A stretch of DNA of 64,000 bases from Chloroflexota bacterium (GTDB taxonomy: Bacteria > Chloroflexota > Anaerolineae > Caldilineales > Caldilineaceae): positions 13,388 through 77,387 of the forward strand of contig JAGWYN010000018.1 in assembly GCA_018969295.1 (NCBI GenBank), in the 5' to 3' direction. Position numbers and translations under genes: made by a program. Below the pieces are notes generated by a model. The model ran no database searches. It was not told the origin of the DNA and saw only the letters and a program-made list of their open reading frames with translations. Below, one piece after another: positions 1 through 8,563 of this stretch; position 1 is the first letter of the stretch, and each line of letters opens with the position of its first letter.

Positions 1-1540
1 CAATGGCTGCATGACTCAGCATCCCACCGTTGTCCGTGATAATTCCCACCACATTCATAAAGACCGATGTCCAGATCGGTGTCGTCATTGCAGTCACCAG
101 GATATCCCCTGGCTGCAACTTGTTCACTTCGTTGATCGAGCGCAAAATTCTGACGGCACCCGTCACACAGCCAGGTGACGCTGCATACCCGGAAAGGGCC
201 TGTGGATCTTCTGTCGGAGCCACCGGTCTTTGCAAAAGGGCATGGTGCGAGATCACATCGATGACAGGGTTGGCAGGGGGGTGGCCTGTTGGCGGCGTGC
301 CCACAAAAGGAGGCGGTTTGAGCTGGCGAAAGCGGTGCAGATCTGCCTGCCGTTGGCCAATATCGACCGGCAGAGCGGCAGCTGTCGTCAAAGCTCGCAC
401 CTCTGCAAGGTGCAGAAAAAAGATCTCGCTTGCCGCTGTCAATCGACCTTCTTTCTGCAGAGCCTCTCCGAGAGCAAGCACAATCTGGCGCTGGTGATGG
501 TTGAGCGCCAGCTCCATCCAGTAGGTATGCTCGTCCAAAATGTACGCAGCTTTCTGTCCCTGTTCCAACAGCCGTTCAAACTGCTGGACAACTGGCTCTG
601 GGTAGGAAGCAAGCTGAGCACGCACAGAAGCGATCAGCTCCCAATGGATTTGCTGTTTCTGACGCAATTCTGCATCCAAATCTCGTTCAGGCTGCGCCAA
701 CAACGCCTTCAAATTCAGCAAAACAGGGGTCGGATCCTCGACCCAGGCAGGAGAACGCAAAGAAAACATCGATTCGCTCTGCTTGCCGTACTCTGCCAGA
801 TAGGCAGAAAGTGACGCCCAGAGAGGCTGCCCCGCAGCGGTTTCACGCAGGGCAAGCAGTTCATCGGCTGAACTGTTCAACACTCGTTCTCGGCTGGCCG
901 GGTCCTTATAGAGCTGACGGCTTACACGCCAGAGCTGCCGATTGCTGCGCAGGGCATAGGTTTCCTGGATTTGTAACAGCTGATGAAAGGAGGGCCCCTC
1001 TTTGCCAAAGAGATCCTTGTAAAAATTCTCGAATTCGTACACCGCCATCAACATCAGGACCTGATGGCGCATGTGCAGAAACGAGATGCGCGCACATCGG
1101 GCCAGCGTATCCTCCAAATAGGAGAGCAGTTGCGGCAGCGGCTGGCTGAAATCATAACGATCCATCTCCGCCAGATGGTGCTTGACCTCTGCCGGCCACT
1201 GCAGGGCCCACTCAGTCAGAGGAACAGACGATGTCGTATATTCCGCCAAAATCGTTGCAAACGTCTCCTGCTTCCATTTTTCTTTTTCCTCCAAGGAAAA
1301 GACTGGCACTTGGTTGACATTGACGTACCAATATCCGTTGAAAAAACGTACACGGTACCTGCCAGCTTGCAGAGAGACAAACGCCTGGTCGAATCCTGCA
1401 ATGTATGTGGCAAGAATCATGTCACTTTCGAGCGGCGTGAAAGGTTCCGGCAGATAACTGCCATAAAACAGCCAAAATTCTTGAGAATCTTCAGGCTGTT
1501 GCCAGTGGAGCGGAAAGCTGTCAGTTGGATTTGGGTTCAT
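1..1540 (-). CDS. PEP-utilising enzyme mobile-domain protein, C-terminus cut by window edge
   Basis: The minus strand is open from an ATG at 1540 to the first base, giving 513 codons with no stop, so the gene continues outside the window. Translation ends in the hallmark of the phosphohistidine (mobile) domain of PEP synthase, PPDK and rifampicin phosphotransferase families: SPGCVTGAVRIL, then LQPGDILVTAMTTPIWTSVF, then GGMLSHAAI, where the His of SHAA is the phospho-carrier. About 420 residues before it are helical, show no ATP-grasp motif, and I do not recognise them. The protein may therefore act with a separate nucleotide-binding subunit. Its start overlaps the stop of the upstream P-type ATPase by 20 bp, and no Shine-Dalgarno is visible, so translational coupling is likely. 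Substrate unknown. Confidence 0.8.
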   Translation of the reverse strand, partial: MNPNPTDSFPLHWQQPEDSQEFWLFYGSYLPEPFTPLESDMILATYIAGFDQAFVSLQAGRYRVRFFNGYWYVNVNQVPVFSLEEKEKWKQETFATILAEYTTSSVPLTEWALQWPAEVKHHLAEMDRYDFSQPLPQLLSYLEDTLARCARISFLHMRHQVLMLMAVYEFENFYKDLFGKEGPSFHQLLQIQETYALRSNRQLWRVSRQLYKDPASRERVLNSSADELLALRETAAGQPLWASLSAYLAEYGKQSESMFSLRSPAWVEDPTPVLLNLKALLAQPERDLDAELRQKQQIHWELIASVRAQLASYPEPVVQQFERLLEQGQKAAYILDEHTYWMELALNHHQRQIVLALGEALQKEGRLTAASEIFFLHLAEVRALTTAAALPVDIGQRQADLHRFRQLKPPPFVGTPPTGHPPANPVIDVISHHALLQRPVAPTEDPQALSGYAASPGCVTGAVRILRSINEVNKLQPGDILVTAMTTPIWTSVFMNVVGIITDNGGMLSHAAI

Positions 1541-3632
1541 GATGGGTTGGATCCATTTGAAGAAGAGGAGAAGCGTGGGAGGGCAGAGGCTGCCAGGCTG
1601 GCCACATGGCAACCCCAACAGCCCCGACAAGACCAATTTTGTTGATGATCAAAATATGGACCAGCCCAAAGTGAAAGAGAAAAATACTGCCAATCCCCAC
1701 CAACATCGGGGCAATCGTGACCGCAAACATCCAATTGATATTTCTACGAAAACTCTGGGCGATCTCAAACAAAAGTGGCAGCTGCTGGAGATGGCCATCC
1801 ATCAGCACAATCTGTGCCGTATCGATTGCCACGGTAGAAGCCCCACGCAGAGAAACTGACACCTGCGCTTTGCGCAGGGCAATGGAGTCGTTGATGCCGT
1901 CACCAATATAGCAGATGGAACGCCCCTCTTTTTGAAGCTGCTCGATCAGTTCTGCCTTGTGTTGCGGCAGCGTCTCCGCAAAATAGTGGTCGATCCCAAG
2001 TTTCTGCGCCAGCTGGCAGGTAGCAGCTTCGTTGTCGCCAGAGATGATGTAAAGCGTTTTGATCTGCGGCAGTTGACGCAGTTGGTGCACAACCTGAATG
2101 GCTTCAGGGCGCAACGCTGCGGCCAACTCGATCCCCCCAACCACCTTTGGACCAATTGCCACCAACACCAGGGTGTGCGTCTGTTGGCTGGCCTGCCCTG
2201 CCTGCTCCAGGATTTCTGCAGAGATGGGCAGCTGTTCCATTTCCATAAATCGGAAACTGCCCACACGCACAACCTGGCCCTGGATAACCACTTGCAAGCC
2301 ATAGCCCACCTTGTACTGTGCATCGTCGATCGGCAACAGTTCCAACGCCTGCTGTCGAGCAGCACTCAAAATGGCTCTGGCAATCGGATGTGTCTGTTTG
2401 GCCTCCGCCGAAGCTGCATATTGCAGAATCGTCTGTTCGGTCAGCTCGGTTTCAAATCGATGGATCTGCCATACCTCGGGCTCCTCCTGGGTCAGAGTGC
2501 CTGTTTTGTCAAAAACGATGGTGTCAACACCGTGCAGCAGATCCAACGAACGACCATCCTTGAACAAAATTCCCTGTTTGGAGGATTTCTTAAAATAATT
2601 CAGGGCGCTCAGCGGAGCGGTCGCATTCATTTTGGCCTTGAAATGGGCAGAGACCACTGCCAGCGCTCCGTTGACACCCACAATCGGCAAACTGACTGCC
2701 CCCAAGATCAAGGTCGGCAAAACGCTCCGATCTGACAACTTTTGCGAACGCATCTGGACTGTCGATTTGAAATCGGTGGTGTCATTTAAGATCTGGCCAA
2801 TCCTCGCCGCAATCGTCTCACTGCCAGCTTTTTCTACATTGAGATGCACCCAGCCAGACAACAGAACCGTGGTTGCAAATACAGGATGACCCGGTTCTTT
2901 TTCGACCGGCTGTGCCTCGCCAGTCAAGACATGTTGGTCGACGGTCGCCATCCCAGCCACCACGCTGCCGTCGGCGGGGATCATTTCCCCCGCATGCACT
3001 GCCACGACATCCCCCGGCTGCAGCGTGTTGAAGGGACGCCGAATCTCTGCACCGTCGCAGACCACATACACAAAATCAGGGTGGATTTTGAAGACATCGA
3101 TCAACTCTTTTTGGCTGGTATCCGTTGCAAAGAGGGTCAACTTTTCAGCGATAGCGTAGATGAACATGCTGAAGTTGCCAGCCCAAAAATTGCCAGTGGC
3201 AACCATTCCCCCCATGACCACCAGATACAGCACGTTGATGTTGATATTCCCACGCGACAAGTCACGCAGGCCCAGCAGACAAACGGGAACCGCCAGCACT
3301 GTCAAAAAAATTCCACCCAGCCAATAAAAAACAGGCACCCCCAAGGCACCCAGCGAGGAAAAAAGCAAGGAACCTGTTGTCATCAAAAAAAGTTGTTGTG
3401 CCTGTGCCTTGCGTTTGGCCAGTTTGGCATCTGTCGACGGGGGTGTCTCCCCCGTTTTGAACCACTGACGGGGCAGCTTGGATCGTGTCGATGGGCGCTC
3501 TTGGTGAAATTGACGCAAAATTTGCTTGGAATGCCTGCGAGCAGGGGAGGTGGTCATCCGCATCACTGCATCCACGAGCATATTCGTCATTCCTGGCGCC
3601 GGGAACGATGTCTCCGGGGCCAGGTACGCCAT
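1521..3632 (-). CDS. P1B-like heavy-metal-family P-type ATPase without a CPx motif
   Basis: About 703 residues. It carries all catalytic P-type motifs: TGEAQPVEKEPG in the actuator domain, DKTGTLT (phosphorylated Asp), an HP motif (QTHPIARAI) typical of the P1B nucleotide-binding domain, and GDGINDS. There is no N-terminal metal-binding HMA domain. Counting back from the GILFKDG block to the place where P1B pumps have CPC, SPC or CPH gives F-K-A, although the Pro seven residues further on is kept; the membrane segment before it is also about 12 residues short. Transported ion is therefore unclear. Start is uncertain: ATG at 3632 follows AAAGG, while ATG at 3581 follows AGGA with better spacing, and a TTG lies at 3659. 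Transcribed with the downstream PEP mobile-domain gene. Confidence 0.85.
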   Translation of the reverse strand: MAYLAPETSFPAPGMTNMLVDAVMRMTTSPARRHSKQILRQFHQERPSTRSKLPRQWFKTGETPPSTDAKLAKRKAQAQQLFLMTTGSLLFSSLGALGVPVFYWLGGIFLTVLAVPVCLLGLRDLSRGNININVLYLVVMGGMVATGNFWAGNFSMFIYAIAEKLTLFATDTSQKELIDVFKIHPDFVYVVCDGAEIRRPFNTLQPGDVVAVHAGEMIPADGSVVAGMATVDQHVLTGEAQPVEKEPGHPVFATTVLLSGWVHLNVEKAGSETIAARIGQILNDTTDFKSTVQMRSQKLSDRSVLPTLILGAVSLPIVGVNGALAVVSAHFKAKMNATAPLSALNYFKKSSKQGILFKDGRSLDLLHGVDTIVFDKTGTLTQEEPEVWQIHRFETELTEQTILQYAASAEAKQTHPIARAILSAARQQALELLPIDDAQYKVGYGLQVVIQGQVVRVGSFRFMEMEQLPISAEILEQAGQASQQTHTLVLVAIGPKVVGGIELAAALRPEAIQVVHQLRQLPQIKTLYIISGDNEAATCQLAQKLGIDHYFAETLPQHKAELIEQLQKEGRSICYIGDGINDSIALRKAQVSVSLRGASTVAIDTAQIVLMDGHLQQLPLLFEIAQSFRRNINWMFAVTIAPMLVGIGSIFLFHFGLVHILIINKIGLVGAVGVAMWPAWQPLPSHASPLLQMDPTHHEPKSN

Positions 3633-3719
3633 CAACCTTTTTGGTTTGCGTGACAACAAAATGTGGAGTTCTTTCTGTGAGTTTGGCGGTAGATGACGGT
3701 TACATTAAATTTCAACTCT

Positions 3720-3748
3720 ATTTTAACAGTTCAAAATTCACGTGTAAA
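3720..3748 (-). promoter_or_regulatory. Promoter for the P-type ATPase
   Basis: Read on the minus strand: TTTACA, 17 bp, TAAAAT. It lies about 90 bp upstream of the proposed start and points towards the ATPase. Five of six bases match consensus in each box. Confidence 0.5.
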
Positions 3749-3793
3749 AAAATGTCCGGCCCCACAAGAGCATTTTTTCCCTTTCCGGGGGGA

Positions 3794-3822
3794 TTGACAA
3801 CTGTAAGAAAGCATGCTATTCT
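3794..3822 (+). promoter_or_regulatory. Promoter for the LacI-family regulator
   Basis: TTGACA, 17 bp, TATTCT. The first operator begins on the last base of the -10 box, so a bound repressor would cover the start point. Leader to the ATG at 4036 is about 205 nt. Confidence 0.8.
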
Positions 3823-3835
3823 GGCAACGTTACCA
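3822..3835. promoter_or_regulatory. LacI-type operator 1
   Basis: TGGCAACGTTACCA, a near-perfect dyad around the central CG with one mismatched pair. Overlaps the -10/+1 region of the regulator promoter, the classical site for repression. The AACGTT core is typical of LacI-family operators. Confidence 0.75.
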
Positions 3836-3940
3836 CAAAAAATTGGTCTCTGCTCGCTAAACAACCCACTCCCGTCTACAACGCTCTTTGGGAGCAGCCG
3901 ACGGGCGAACGGTGGACAGCTCCCCAAATTGAACTCTTTG

Positions 3941-3954
3941 TGGCAACGTTGCCA
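3941..3954. promoter_or_regulatory. LacI-type operator 2
   Basis: TGGCAACGTTGCCA, a perfect 14-bp palindrome. Its centre is 119 bp from operator 1, close to 11 helical turns, which would suit DNA looping by a tetramer or a roadblock within the leader. Confidence 0.75.
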
Positions 3955-4035
3955 AAAAGAGCCATGAAAAAGGACGGGAGCTTTGAGCAGACCCAATTTC
4001 AAGCGTTCTAAAAATCAGACCGTTGAGGAGCGCCG

Positions 4036-5109
4036 ATGGCGACGATCAAAGATGTAGCCCACCGTGCCGGTGTAGGGGTCAGCACTGCTTCACGAGTGAT
4101 CCGCAACAAAGGCTATGCCAGCGAAGAGGTACGCAAACGGGTTGAACAGGCAGTGGCAGACCTGGAATATCTGCCCAATCTGTTGGCCCGTTCGATGCGT
4201 GGAGCACCCACCAAAACGATCGGGCTGCTGATCTACGACATTGTGAACCCATTTTTCGCCAATTTGGCGACAGGTGTCGAAGACATGGCCCATGCACATG
4301 GCTTCAATGTGGTCATTTGCAGCTCGCATCCTTGGAACAGCCGCGAGCGCGAAAAAAGCTACATGCAGATGCTGATCGAACGCAAAATTGATGGGCTGGT
4401 TCTCCAACATGTCTTCTCCTCAGAGGAGTACGCATCTCTGCTGGAACGGCGCAATCTCCCAGCCGTCCGGATCCTGAACCCCCAGCCAGGGTACCCCTAC
4501 GATCTGGTGCGCTGTGACACCAGACAGGGAACAATCGATCTGATCCGCCATCTGATCGGCCTCGGACACCAGCGCATTGCGGCCTTGGGCCCACCGATGC
4601 CTTCTTTTCAAGGCGCAGACCGGCTGGCCGGGTACCAAGAGGCGTTGCAGTCTGCCGGAGTGGAGGTTGACCGCTCACTGATTTTGCTGGAAGGGTGGCG
4701 AACGCGCGACGGCTACAACATGACGCACAGGCTGCTGAAAGAGACGCGCCCGGACGCCATTTTCGCCTTTGGCCCTCGGATCGCAGCAGGCGCTGCCTGT
4801 GCCCTGCGCGAAGCACAGGTGCGTGTCCCAGAGGAGGTGGCGCTGGTCTGCGTCGATGATTTTGGCCTCGGCTCCGAGCTGCACCCGTTCATGACAGTGG
4901 TGCGCCAGCCCGAACATGAGATGGGCCAGCAGGTGACACAGCTGCTGATCGATCGGATCCTGGGTACCTACATAGGGCCGCCACGGGAGGTTGTGCTCCC
5001 AGCACGGATGGTGGTTCGTCAATCTTGCGGGTCAAAGCGCAAGGAGAGCGAGCAGGCCCAGAGCCAGCCGCAGGAAAATTCTCATGAACAGCGCTGGGAT
5101 GACGATTGA
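4036..5109 (+). CDS. LacI/GalR-family transcriptional regulator
   Basis: 357 residues. The N-terminus MATIKDVAHRAGVGVSTASR is the LacI helix-turn-helix, followed by the hinge helix (LPNLLARSMRGAPT) and a periplasmic-binding-protein-like effector domain (TIGLLIYDIVNPFFANLATG). Start ATG 4036 follows GAGGAG with 6-nt spacing. Two operators of the expected LacI type lie in its own leader, so autoregulation is likely. It precedes an Opp-type importer and three GH172 genes on the same strand, so its effector is probably a sugar or oligosaccharide imported by that system. The 3' end becomes Gln/Ser rich, and a 14-bp stem-loop lies about 50 bp after the stop. Confidence 0.93.
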   Translation: MATIKDVAHRAGVGVSTASRVIRNKGYASEEVRKRVEQAVADLEYLPNLLARSMRGAPTKTIGLLIYDIVNPFFANLATGVEDMAHAHGFNVVICSSHPWNSREREKSYMQMLIERKIDGLVLQHVFSSEEYASLLERRNLPAVRILNPQPGYPYDLVRCDTRQGTIDLIRHLIGLGHQRIAALGPPMPSFQGADRLAGYQEALQSAGVEVDRSLILLEGWRTRDGYNMTHRLLKETRPDAIFAFGPRIAAGAACALREAQVRVPEEVALVCVDDFGLGSELHPFMTVVRQPEHEMGQQVTQLLIDRILGTYIGPPREVVLPARMVVRQSCGSKRKESEQAQSQPQENSHEQRWDDD

Positions 5110-5399
5110 GCTTTCTCTCTGTGTAACAGCCTGCCTTGCAGGTCGTTTGCTTTGGCATGTTTTCCAAAAATTGCCAGCACAGCAATCTTTGGAAATGGCA
5201 CAAAATTGTTTCGCGGCAGGCAGGCTGAACACTGTCCGGACAGCTTTGGAAAGGAGGTGATGGAGAGCATCTGAGCAGGCATCGTTTGTATTCCCCGGAC
5301 AAACTGTGTCGAAACGCGGTCGAGCAGTCGAGCTATGCGTTTGTGGGATTCACTCTATTTGTCTGTACGTACTTGTCTGTACAAAGGAGAAGCAAAGTT
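5110..5399 (+). promoter_or_regulatory. Leader region of the ABC importer operon
   Basis: 290 bp without a convincing gene. It contains a stem-loop (arms 5161-5174 and 5182-5195, 14 bp with one mismatch, 7-nt loop, no T tract), a 12-bp palindrome CTGTCCGGACAG at 5232-5243, and AAAGGAGGTGAT at 5250-5261, a full match to the anti-Shine-Dalgarno tail, directly abutting a four-codon reading frame (5260-5274). I could not identify a clear -35/-10 pair. Confidence 0.5.
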
Positions 5400-7328
5400 A
5401 TGAAGAAATTTCTGACCGTCGCATTGTTGTTGGTTCTGATCTCTGTGCTCAGTGCCTGCGCTGGTGCCGCGGCGCCAGCCACCGAAGGCAGCGATGCAGC
5501 ACCAGCTGGCGACGAAATGACGTTTGTCGGCACACCCCGCCGTGAGACGTTGATCTTGGACAATTTGGGCGGAACACTGGAACGCCCAGACTTTTTCAAC
5601 CCGTACGCGCCCGGTGTGGACATGGGGCGTGGCTTTCACGAGGTCTGTCTGGACAATCTGTGGGAAATCAACACGACCACAGGCGAACAGTTCCCCTCGC
5701 TGGCTGCGGAGATGCCCAAAGCGCTCAACGAAGAGTACACCAGCTTCGAGGTCAAGCTGCGTGAAGGCATCTACTGGGACGATGGGGTCGAGTTCACCGC
5801 CGACGACGTGGTCTACACCCTCCAGCTGGGTCTGACCAATGACAAGCTGCCGATCCATGGCTGGTCGATCGACTACCTGAAGGATGTGCGTGCCGTCGAC
5901 AAGTACACGGTGGTGATCGATACCAACCGCTCCCAGCCACGCTTCTCGAAGGATCTGGGCGCCACCATCTGGGACGCCACACGCTTCTGGCCAGTGCCCA
6001 AACACATCTGGGAGAACCAGGACCCGACGACCTTTGTCGCTTTCCCCCCCACCTGCATCGCCCAGTACAAGTACAGCAAACACGACCCGAACGGCAACTG
6101 GACGCTCTGGGAGCTGCGCGAGGACTGGGAACGCACCGCGGTCGGCATGGTAGCAGGCAAGCCAGGCCCCAAATATCTGCTCTGGAACTTTGTCGGCACC
6201 GAAGAAAAACGCATTCTGGCGATGATCAACAACGACGTCGACATTCTGCAAGACATCACACCAGAATCGATGGAAGTGCTAAACAATCGCAGCGACACCG
6301 TCCGGGCATGGCATGCCGGATTCCCCTACGCCGATTTCGACGACCCCTGCGAGCGCGGGATTGCCTTCAACAATTCGCAGTTCCCGTATGATCAGTGGCA
6401 GGTCCGCTGGGCATTGGCTCTCGCCACCGATATCAAAAATGTCTCGCTGGGCACGTTTGCCGGCATGCTGCGTGTTTCACCCCTGGCTGTACCGCCAGTG
6501 GCCGCCGTGCAGAATGCCTACCACAAACCCTTGGTGGAGCGTCTGCTGGCGATGGAACTGCCCGATGGGTACAAGCCTTTCGATCCCACCTTCGCCACAG
6601 CCATGGCCGAGATCTTCAACGAACAGGGGGTGGGAGGCGATCTGCCTACAACCGAAGCAGAACTCATCGACCTGTTCGGCGTAGGCTGGTGGAAGTACGA
6701 CGTCGACCAGGCCGCCAAGCTGCTGGAAGAAGTAGGCTTTACCCGCAACGCCGAAGGGAAATGGTTGCTGCCCGATGGCACCCCTTGGTCGATCGCCATC
6801 AACGCTCCAGTCGACTTTGAAGTGCAGTCAGGACGCCTGGCCTTTGCGGTGGCCGATTCCTGGAGCAAATTTGGGGTTGACGCCTCGGTCAACACCATGA
6901 CTGGCGGTTCGTTCTGGAATGCCAGCTCGACCGGGGAGTACCAGGCTGGCTCCTACTGGCCAGGCTGTGCCATCGGCCCCGACATCTACCCCAATGTCTC
7001 CTTCTGGCACCAAAAGTTCATCGTAGAGACTGGGCAGCCCGCACCCGGCAACCAGCATCGCCACAAGAGCGACGAGCTCGCACGCATCCTGGACGAACTG
7101 GAGAAGGTCACCTCTGACGACCCGCGCAACGTCGAGTTGAGCAAAGATCTGTTGATGCAGATGGCCCTCGAAATGCACTGGATTCCGATGTTTGGCACCT
7201 CCAAATTTGTGCCGGTCAACGAAACCTACTTCACCAACTACCCGACCGCCGACAACTACTACGAAGGCCCGTGGTGGTGGTGGTCAAACTTCAAGTACAT
7301 TGTCGCTCAGATCGAACCGAAGCAATAA
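5400..7328 (+). CDS. ABC importer substrate-binding lipoprotein (SBP family 5, Opp/Dpp type)
   Basis: 642 residues from ATG 5400, which follows AAAGGAGA; the open frame extends 38 codons further upstream but without signal-peptide character. Residues 1-20 form a lipoprotein signal ending LSAC (Cys20), so the mature protein is membrane-anchored outside the cell. The body has the family-5 pattern, with segments such as YEVKL-like FEVKLREGIYWDDG, FTADDVVYTLQLG and a C-terminal domain rich in Trp. Family 5 proteins bind peptides, nickel or, in many Chloroflexota and Thermotogae, oligosaccharides. The gene heads a complete importer (two permeases, two ATPases) followed by glycosidases, so an oligosaccharide ligand is favoured. 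Confidence 0.9.
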   Translation: MKKFLTVALLLVLISVLSACAGAAAPATEGSDAAPAGDEMTFVGTPRRETLILDNLGGTLERPDFFNPYAPGVDMGRGFHEVCLDNLWEINTTTGEQFPSLAAEMPKALNEEYTSFEVKLREGIYWDDGVEFTADDVVYTLQLGLTNDKLPIHGWSIDYLKDVRAVDKYTVVIDTNRSQPRFSKDLGATIWDATRFWPVPKHIWENQDPTTFVAFPPTCIAQYKYSKHDPNGNWTLWELREDWERTAVGMVAGKPGPKYLLWNFVGTEEKRILAMINNDVDILQDITPESMEVLNNRSDTVRAWHAGFPYADFDDPCERGIAFNNSQFPYDQWQVRWALALATDIKNVSLGTFAGMLRVSPLAVPPVAAVQNAYHKPLVERLLAMELPDGYKPFDPTFATAMAEIFNEQGVGGDLPTTEAELIDLFGVGWWKYDVDQAAKLLEEVGFTRNAEGKWLLPDGTPWSIAINAPVDFEVQSGRLAFAVADSWSKFGVDASVNTMTGGSFWNASSTGEYQAGSYWPGCAIGPDIYPNVSFWHQKFIVETGQPAPGNQHRHKSDELARILDELEKVTSDDPRNVELSKDLLMQMALEMHWIPMFGTSKFVPVNETYFTNYPTADNYYEGPWWWWSNFKYIVAQIEPKQ

Positions 7329-7453
7329 GAGCGGACAGCACCCCGGCTTTTGAGCAAAGTCTGCTGCGCCCTGCACCCCAAAGATGCAGGGCGCAGCAGA
7401 CCCGACATCCACCAGCCTGCAGCGGACAGGCTCCGTCGAAGGAGGAGAGGACA

Positions 7454-8452
7454 ATGGCAGTGGTCAGATTCCTGGCTGTCCGGTTGATGGTCTATGTGTT
7501 GGTCGTCTGGATCGGCGTTACGATCATCTTTTTTGTGCCGCGGTTTGTGCCCGGCAACCCGGTCGAAGTAATGATGGGTAAACTGCTCTCGCAGGGCACG
7601 ACGATGGATCCCGTGCTGGTCGAAAGCATGCGCAAAACACTTACCGAACTCTTCGGTTTGGAAGGGACCCTTTGGGAACAGTACTCTTCGTTCCTGAGTC
7701 GGGTCATCCTCACCCAGGATTTCGGACCCTCTCTCTCCTACTACCCAACCCCCGTCAGCATGCTGGTCGCCCGCGCCCTGCCCTGGTCTTTGGGGTTGCT
7801 CCTCACGGCCCTGTTGACCAGCTGGCTGCTGGGCAATCTGATCGGCCTGCTGGCCGGCTATTACAACAAAAAAAATCTCTCCAAACTGATCGAAACTGGC
7901 GCCATGATCGTCTACCCGATCCCATATTATATTTTGGCTTTGCTGTTGGTCATTTTGTTTGCCTACATCTGGCCCATCTTTCCCTTTGTCTTTCAGGTAA
8001 GCGGCACCCCTGGCTCCTGGCCATGGCTCCAAAGCGTTGCCTACAACTCCTTCCTCCCCCTGGTCTCCATTGTGGCGGTCAGCCTGGGGTGGTGGATCAT
8101 CAGCATGAAAGCGATGGTCATCGACACCAAAGAGGAGGATTTTGTCCAGTATGCCCGCTCGCGTGGCGTCAGCGACCACAAAATTATGTTGGGCTATGTG
8201 GCGCGCACAGCCATTTTGCCGCAGATCACTGTGCTGGCGTTGAGCATCGGCGGGGTCTTCGGCGGCGCCCTGATCACAGAGATCCTCTTTGGCTATCCCG
8301 GTGTAGGAAGTTTGATCTACAAAGCCATTCTGGGTTCAGATTACAATCTGATGCTGGGCACGATCAGCATTTCGATCGTTGCAGTCGCCACAGCCACCCT
8401 GGTATTGGATCTGATCTACCCGTTCATCGACCCTCGCATCCGTTATAAATAG
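7454..8452 (+). CDS. ABC importer permease, OppB/DppB type
   Basis: 332 residues from ATG 7454, preceded by GGAGGAGAGG. The N-terminal transmembrane helix (VYVLVVWIGVTIIFFVPRFV) followed by PGNPVEVMMG is diagnostic of DppB/OppB permeases. The BPD_transp_1 core follows with about six membrane helices, and the EAA loop that contacts the ATPases lies near YARSRGVSDHKIMLGYVART. The upstream open frame is not used. It is separated from the binding-protein gene by about 125 bp containing a G/C-rich inverted repeat of GGGCGCAGCAGAC type around 7366-7400, which may give partial termination so that the binding protein is made in excess. Confidence 0.92.
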   Translation: MAVVRFLAVRLMVYVLVVWIGVTIIFFVPRFVPGNPVEVMMGKLLSQGTTMDPVLVESMRKTLTELFGLEGTLWEQYSSFLSRVILTQDFGPSLSYYPTPVSMLVARALPWSLGLLLTALLTSWLLGNLIGLLAGYYNKKNLSKLIETGAMIVYPIPYYILALLLVILFAYIWPIFPFVFQVSGTPGSWPWLQSVAYNSFLPLVSIVAVSLGWWIISMKAMVIDTKEEDFVQYARSRGVSDHKIMLGYVARTAILPQITVLALSIGGVFGGALITEILFGYPGVGSLIYKAILGSDYNLMLGTISISIVAVATATLVLDLIYPFIDPRIRYK

Positions 8453-8563
8453 TTCGAGCCATTCTGTCTGTTCTGTACAAGCGCTGGGTGAGAGAGCCGC
8501 CCAAACAGACAAGAACAGCCCGCTGGGTGCCAGTCAATTTGGACAGACATCATGAGGTGAATC

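Larger units (their letters stand above)
3633..4035. other. Divergent control region between the P-type ATPase and the LacI-family regulator
   Basis: No gene is evident in these 400 bases. The stretch holds a minus-strand promoter for the ATPase, a plus-strand consensus promoter for the regulator, and two LacI-type operators, each listed separately. A short open frame on the minus strand here has no ribosome-binding site and overlaps the operators. Confidence 0.7.

Noticed and set aside
983..1645. 220-codon plus-strand frame over the PEP mobile-domain gene
   Set aside because: The minus strand encodes the recognisable phosphohistidine domain across the same bases; the plus frame has no family features.
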